Shown here piece after piece: positions 7,603 through 9,431 of a stretch of 9,431 nt of DNA. Positions within the stretch are counted from its first letter, which is position 1. Every line of letters starts with the position of its first letter. Position numbers and translations under genes: made by a program. Below the pieces are notes generated by a model that saw only the letters and a list, made by a program, of their open reading frames with translations, was not told the origin of the DNA and did not search any database. Source of the DNA: Bacteroidales bacterium (GTDB taxonomy: Bacteria > Bacteroidota > Bacteroidia > Bacteroidales > WCHB1-69); assembly GCA_016290715.1 (NCBI GenBank), contig JAEEUY010000051.1, positions 1 through 9,431 of the forward strand, written 5' to 3'.

Positions 7603-7634
7603 AAAACGTGGTGATTTTTCATCGCGTTTTTTTT
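7603..7634 (+). terminator. Intrinsic terminator closing the atp-EEP-GT2 cluster
   Basis: AAAACGTGGTGA (7603-7614) pairs over 12 bases, including two G-T wobbles, with TCATCGCGTTTT (7619-7630) around a TTTT loop, and is followed by a run of T to 7634. It lies 35 bases after the glycosyltransferase stop. It is the first convincing terminator after 2076, supporting a single transcript for the six genes from atpF on. Confidence 0.88.
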
Positions 7635-7768
7635 ATTTGAAATCCAAGTTTATTTGTCTTATAATTTATATTATGTTAAATAGGAAATAAAACAGCAACA
7701 TAAATCAGATTCAGATTATTGCAAAGCTGAAAAAAAATCCCTCTCCTTTTTTATAGATTGTCGTTCTT

Positions 7769-7928
7769 CCGCGGCAAAGCAAGCGTCAGGTACACCCAAC
7801 TTATCAGCGTGCCGCGGTTTGCAGTACGGCACATTGCCCCCCACATTGCACTCACTACGTTCGTTTATGTGGAGTTACTGAGAGTTTGTTCCTTCGGAAC
7901 AGAATTCCATGCCGTCGGACGAATATGG
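7769..7928. repeat. GC-rich run of short inverted repeats
   Basis: Perfect complementary pairs seen directly: CCGCGGCA (7769-7776) with TGCCGCGG (7810-7817); GTGCCG (7809-7814) with CGGCAC (7827-7832), which competes with the first; CCACAT (7841-7846) with ATGTGG (7867-7872); TGTTCC (7887-7892) with GGAACA (7896-7901) round a 3-base loop; and a weak CCAT (7907-7910) with ATGG (7925-7928). The segment is clearly richer in G and C than the flanking spacer. It could be a dispersed extragenic repeat, a decayed mobile element or a structured RNA. I have only a vague impression of having seen similar sequence in Bacteroidales intergenic regions and do not rely on it. Confidence 0.5.
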
Positions 7929-8120
7929 CCTTGATGAAAAAAACGTCAAAAAAATGATGGAATAAAGCGTTAAGAAGTTTACACTGTTTGAGCGCATTAC
8001 AATACAATAGTTCATCACTGTATTTCTAATTATTAAAAACGACTCTGGAGAAAAAGAACAGCGCGAGTTTTGTAAACTTTAGCTTTATAAAGTCATTTTT
8101 TAGTTTTTTTCATCACAGCC
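7929..8120. repeat. Large imperfect palindrome (arms about 50-60 bases)
   Basis: Left and right arms match in inverted orientation as an ordered series of blocks. GATGAAAAAAAC (7933-7944) is the exact complement of 8103-8114. The next block, an A run plus TGA (7948-7957), matches TCA plus a T run (8093-8101) with one base difference in the run. ATAAAGC in the left arm (about 7962-7968) matches GCTTTAT at 8082-8088. AAGTTTACA (7975-7983) is the exact complement of 8071-8079. GCGC (7992-7995) faces GCGC (8061-8064). Outside the 12-base block the match decays within about 6-10 bases. A central 65-base segment (7996-8060) is unpaired. The right arm also contains a self-complementary CTTTATAAAG (8083-8092). 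Such a shape fits an extragenic palindromic or MITE-like element, or a long hairpin transcript. No transposase is present. Confidence 0.65.
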
Positions 8121-8135
8121 TTGACTTTTCTTTTG

Positions 8136-8169
8136 CTTCTTTTTTTTGTGTCAAGACAAAGAAAAGAAG
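8136..8169. repeat. T/A-rich 14-bp hairpin beside the arginine deiminase stop
   Basis: CTTCTTTTTTTTGT (8136-8149) pairs with ACAAAGAAAAGAAG (8156-8169), 14 bases with a single G-T wobble, around the loop GTCAAG. The loop can alternatively pair with CTTGAC at 8120-8125. It begins 22 bases beyond the arginine deiminase stop on that gene's strand. It could stabilise or end that transcript, but in that direction no T run follows the stem, so it is not a standard intrinsic terminator. Confidence 0.5.
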
Positions 8170-8191
8170 AAAGAATAAAAGCAAAAAAGAT

Positions 8192-9424
8192 TTACCAGCG
8201 AACCGGCTGCCGCTTAACAGGCATCGTCATGCATCTTGCGCCGCCGCCGCCGCGCGGCAGTTCGGCTGCATCAAAAGTTACGACAAACCGTTGGTAATCA
8301 TTCATAGAGATTTTTCCGGAACAAACATCTTCTGCCGGCAGGACATCAAATCCCGCCTTATTCAATGCCTCAATCGTATTCCAGTTGCGAGCATATCCGA
8401 GGACTTTCCCTTCGCCTAAAGCGAAGAAATTGGCTCCAGAATGCCATTGCTCGCGATGCTGGTACCACAAATCATCACCTCCGCACTTAACAGGTTCCAG
8501 ATCGAAACCCAACAACTTGGTCGCCTCCATGAAATTTTTGCGCTCATGATAATGCACCTGTCCATGATCAATTTCAATGTGCACCGTTTTATAGCCTGAG
8601 TTTGAGCTTAAAATAAGCGGTTCAAAAACCATACATTTATCTTGCGACAACATGGTGAAAACCATATCCAGATGGATGAAAGAATCTGGTTCAAATGGAA
8701 GTTGCTGAACCACAATGTGTTGTTTGATATTTTGAGAGGCAAAATACTGGGTGAGAAAAGTCACTCCCCTATCATTGGTTCGACAGCCATTGCCAAGGAA
8801 GATCACGTCGTCGCGGGCAATCAGCATATCTCCCCCTTCGGTATGTGCACCCTCAAATTCCCGTGGCGAGATTGTTTCGGTGTGAAAAACATATTTGAAA
8901 ATCGCCTCCATAATATAACTTTCAGGATCCCGCACGGCCGTACTCATACAATGGATGAAAACTTTACTGTACATAGATGAAGAGGCATCGCGCGTAAAGA
9001 AAAAATTATATAACGGATTTAAGATAAATTTTTTGTTTCTGTAATCTGCCGGATGCCTACCCTCCATATACGGATACCCTTCAATAAGATAATGCGCTAA
9101 TTTTGGGGCATTAACGGTTAATAATTCATCATACAGAAACATTTTATTAACTGATGATAGAATTTGTTGAAGTAATTCCTGCTTTGCCGCTGGTATTTCC
9201 AACACTTTTTCGAGAAGTTCCACCACTTGATAGCACTGTGTCCATTTCGACAATACACAGGAAAATTTGCTGTACTCCTTTTGTGCTATCTTCAAATTGA
9301 GCAAGTCGCTATACAACGCTTCATGAATGTTGTCAGGAATCATCCGTTCAATTTCAATACCGGGAGTGTGCAAAATAACCCCCTCCAATCGACCAATTTC
9401 AGAGTTTACTTCTACTTGATTCAT
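8192..9424 (-). CDS. arcA: Arginine deiminase
   Basis: A 410-residue protein, the normal length for arginine deiminase, which hydrolyses L-arginine to L-citrulline and ammonia in the cytoplasm. The guanidine-modifying catalytic set is complete and in order: FTRD with D146, HTEGGD with E196, HLDMVF with H251 and D253, and the nucleophile C398 in GGGGARCMTMP near the C-terminus. NPLYNFFFTRDAS (136-148) and REQWHSGANFFAL (324-336) also fit the family. One departure: the usual (S/G)ERT segment after the EGGD strand reads GNGCRTN (211-217), keeping the arginine and threonine but with cysteine in place of glutamate. The N-terminus NSEIGRLEGVILHTPG supports the ATG at 9424-9422; only 7 bases of upstream sequence are visible, so the promoter cannot be judged. 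No ornithine carbamoyltransferase or carbamate kinase gene is next to it on the visible side. The gene name assumes catabolic use. Confidence 0.93.
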   Translation of the reverse strand: MNQVEVNSEIGRLEGVILHTPGIEIERMIPDNIHEALYSDLLNLKIAQKEYSKFSCVLSKWTQCYQVVELLEKVLEIPAAKQELLQQILSSVNKMFLYDELLTVNAPKLAHYLIEGYPYMEGRHPADYRNKKFILNPLYNFFFTRDASSSMYSKVFIHCMSTAVRDPESYIMEAIFKYVFHTETISPREFEGAHTEGGDMLIARDDVIFLGNGCRTNDRGVTFLTQYFASQNIKQHIVVQQLPFEPDSFIHLDMVFTMLSQDKCMVFEPLILSSNSGYKTVHIEIDHGQVHYHERKNFMEATKLLGFDLEPVKCGGDDLWYQHREQWHSGANFFALGEGKVLGYARNWNTIEALNKAGFDVLPAEDVCSGKISMNDYQRFVVTFDAAELPRGGGGARCMTMPVKRQPVRW

Positions 9425-9431
9425 AAGTGTA

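Larger units (their letters stand above)
7635..8191. other. Gene-free convergent intergenic region rich in inverted repeats
   Basis: No reading frame here looks like a gene on either strand, and I recognise no tRNA or other known RNA. The part up to about 7760 is A/T-rich and shows nothing further. From about 7769 it holds a GC-rich series of small inverted repeats, then a large imperfect palindrome, then a T/A-rich hairpin running almost to the arginine deiminase stop; these are listed separately. Confidence 0.7.

Noticed and set aside
7760..8190. Insertion sequence or transposase remnant
   Set aside because: No transposase-like coding, no clear terminal inverted repeats at outer ends and no target duplication could be found; only a palindromic repeat is supported.
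7568..8191. tRNA, CRISPR array or small protein gene in the convergent spacer
   Set aside because: No cloverleaf, no regularly spaced direct repeats, and only very short open frames interrupted by stops were seen.
8642..8980. A 112-codon plus-strand reading frame inside the arginine deiminase gene
   Set aside because: It is antisense to conserved catalytic motifs of the deiminase and has no recognisable features.

Overview
The window looks like a low-GC Bacteroidota chromosome, most likely Bacteroidales or a near relative. Three things point there: a type IX secretion (T9SS) C-terminal sorting domain on an Omp28-like protein, promoter elements of the TAnnTTTG type, and start codons without clear Shine-Dalgarno sequences. 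Nearly every gene belongs to a recognisable family. The main unexplained material is a 624-base gene-free stretch near the right end.

Layout. The left edge (1-119, minus) holds the first 39 codons of a class V aminotransferase / cysteine desulfurase-like gene. It is divergent from a large exported Omp28-family protein (256-1980, plus) with a thioredoxin-like CQYC motif and a T9SS sorting tail; a strong intrinsic terminator follows at 2042-2076. A separate promoter then starts a tight plus-strand cluster: atpF, atpH, atpA, atpG (subunits b, delta, alpha and gamma of F1Fo ATP synthase), an exported endonuclease/exonuclease/phosphatase-fold protein, and a GT2 polyprenol-phosphate mannosyltransferase-like enzyme. 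Gaps are 1-27 bases and the cluster ends at a terminator at 7603-7634. On the minus strand, converging on it, is a full-length arginine deiminase (8192-9424), whose start lies 7 bases from the window edge.

How the genes fit together. The four atp genes supply the stator (b, delta) and part of the F1 head and shaft (alpha, gamma). The ring and channel subunits (c, a) and beta/epsilon are not here, so the complex depends on loci elsewhere. The two genes after atpG have no known role in ATP synthesis and probably share the transcript only by position. Arginine deiminase would convert arginine to citrulline and ammonia; no arcB or arcC partner is visible.

The gene-free stretch 7568-8191 holds the cluster's terminator, a GC-rich run of small inverted repeats (about 7769-7928), a large imperfect palindrome with arms of about 50 bases (about 7929-7995 against 8061-8120), and a 14-bp T/A-rich hairpin (8136-8169). 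It is the best candidate for something undescribed: a dispersed palindromic repeat or a structured RNA. I found no clear new multi-gene system, tRNA, rRNA, CRISPR array or transposase.
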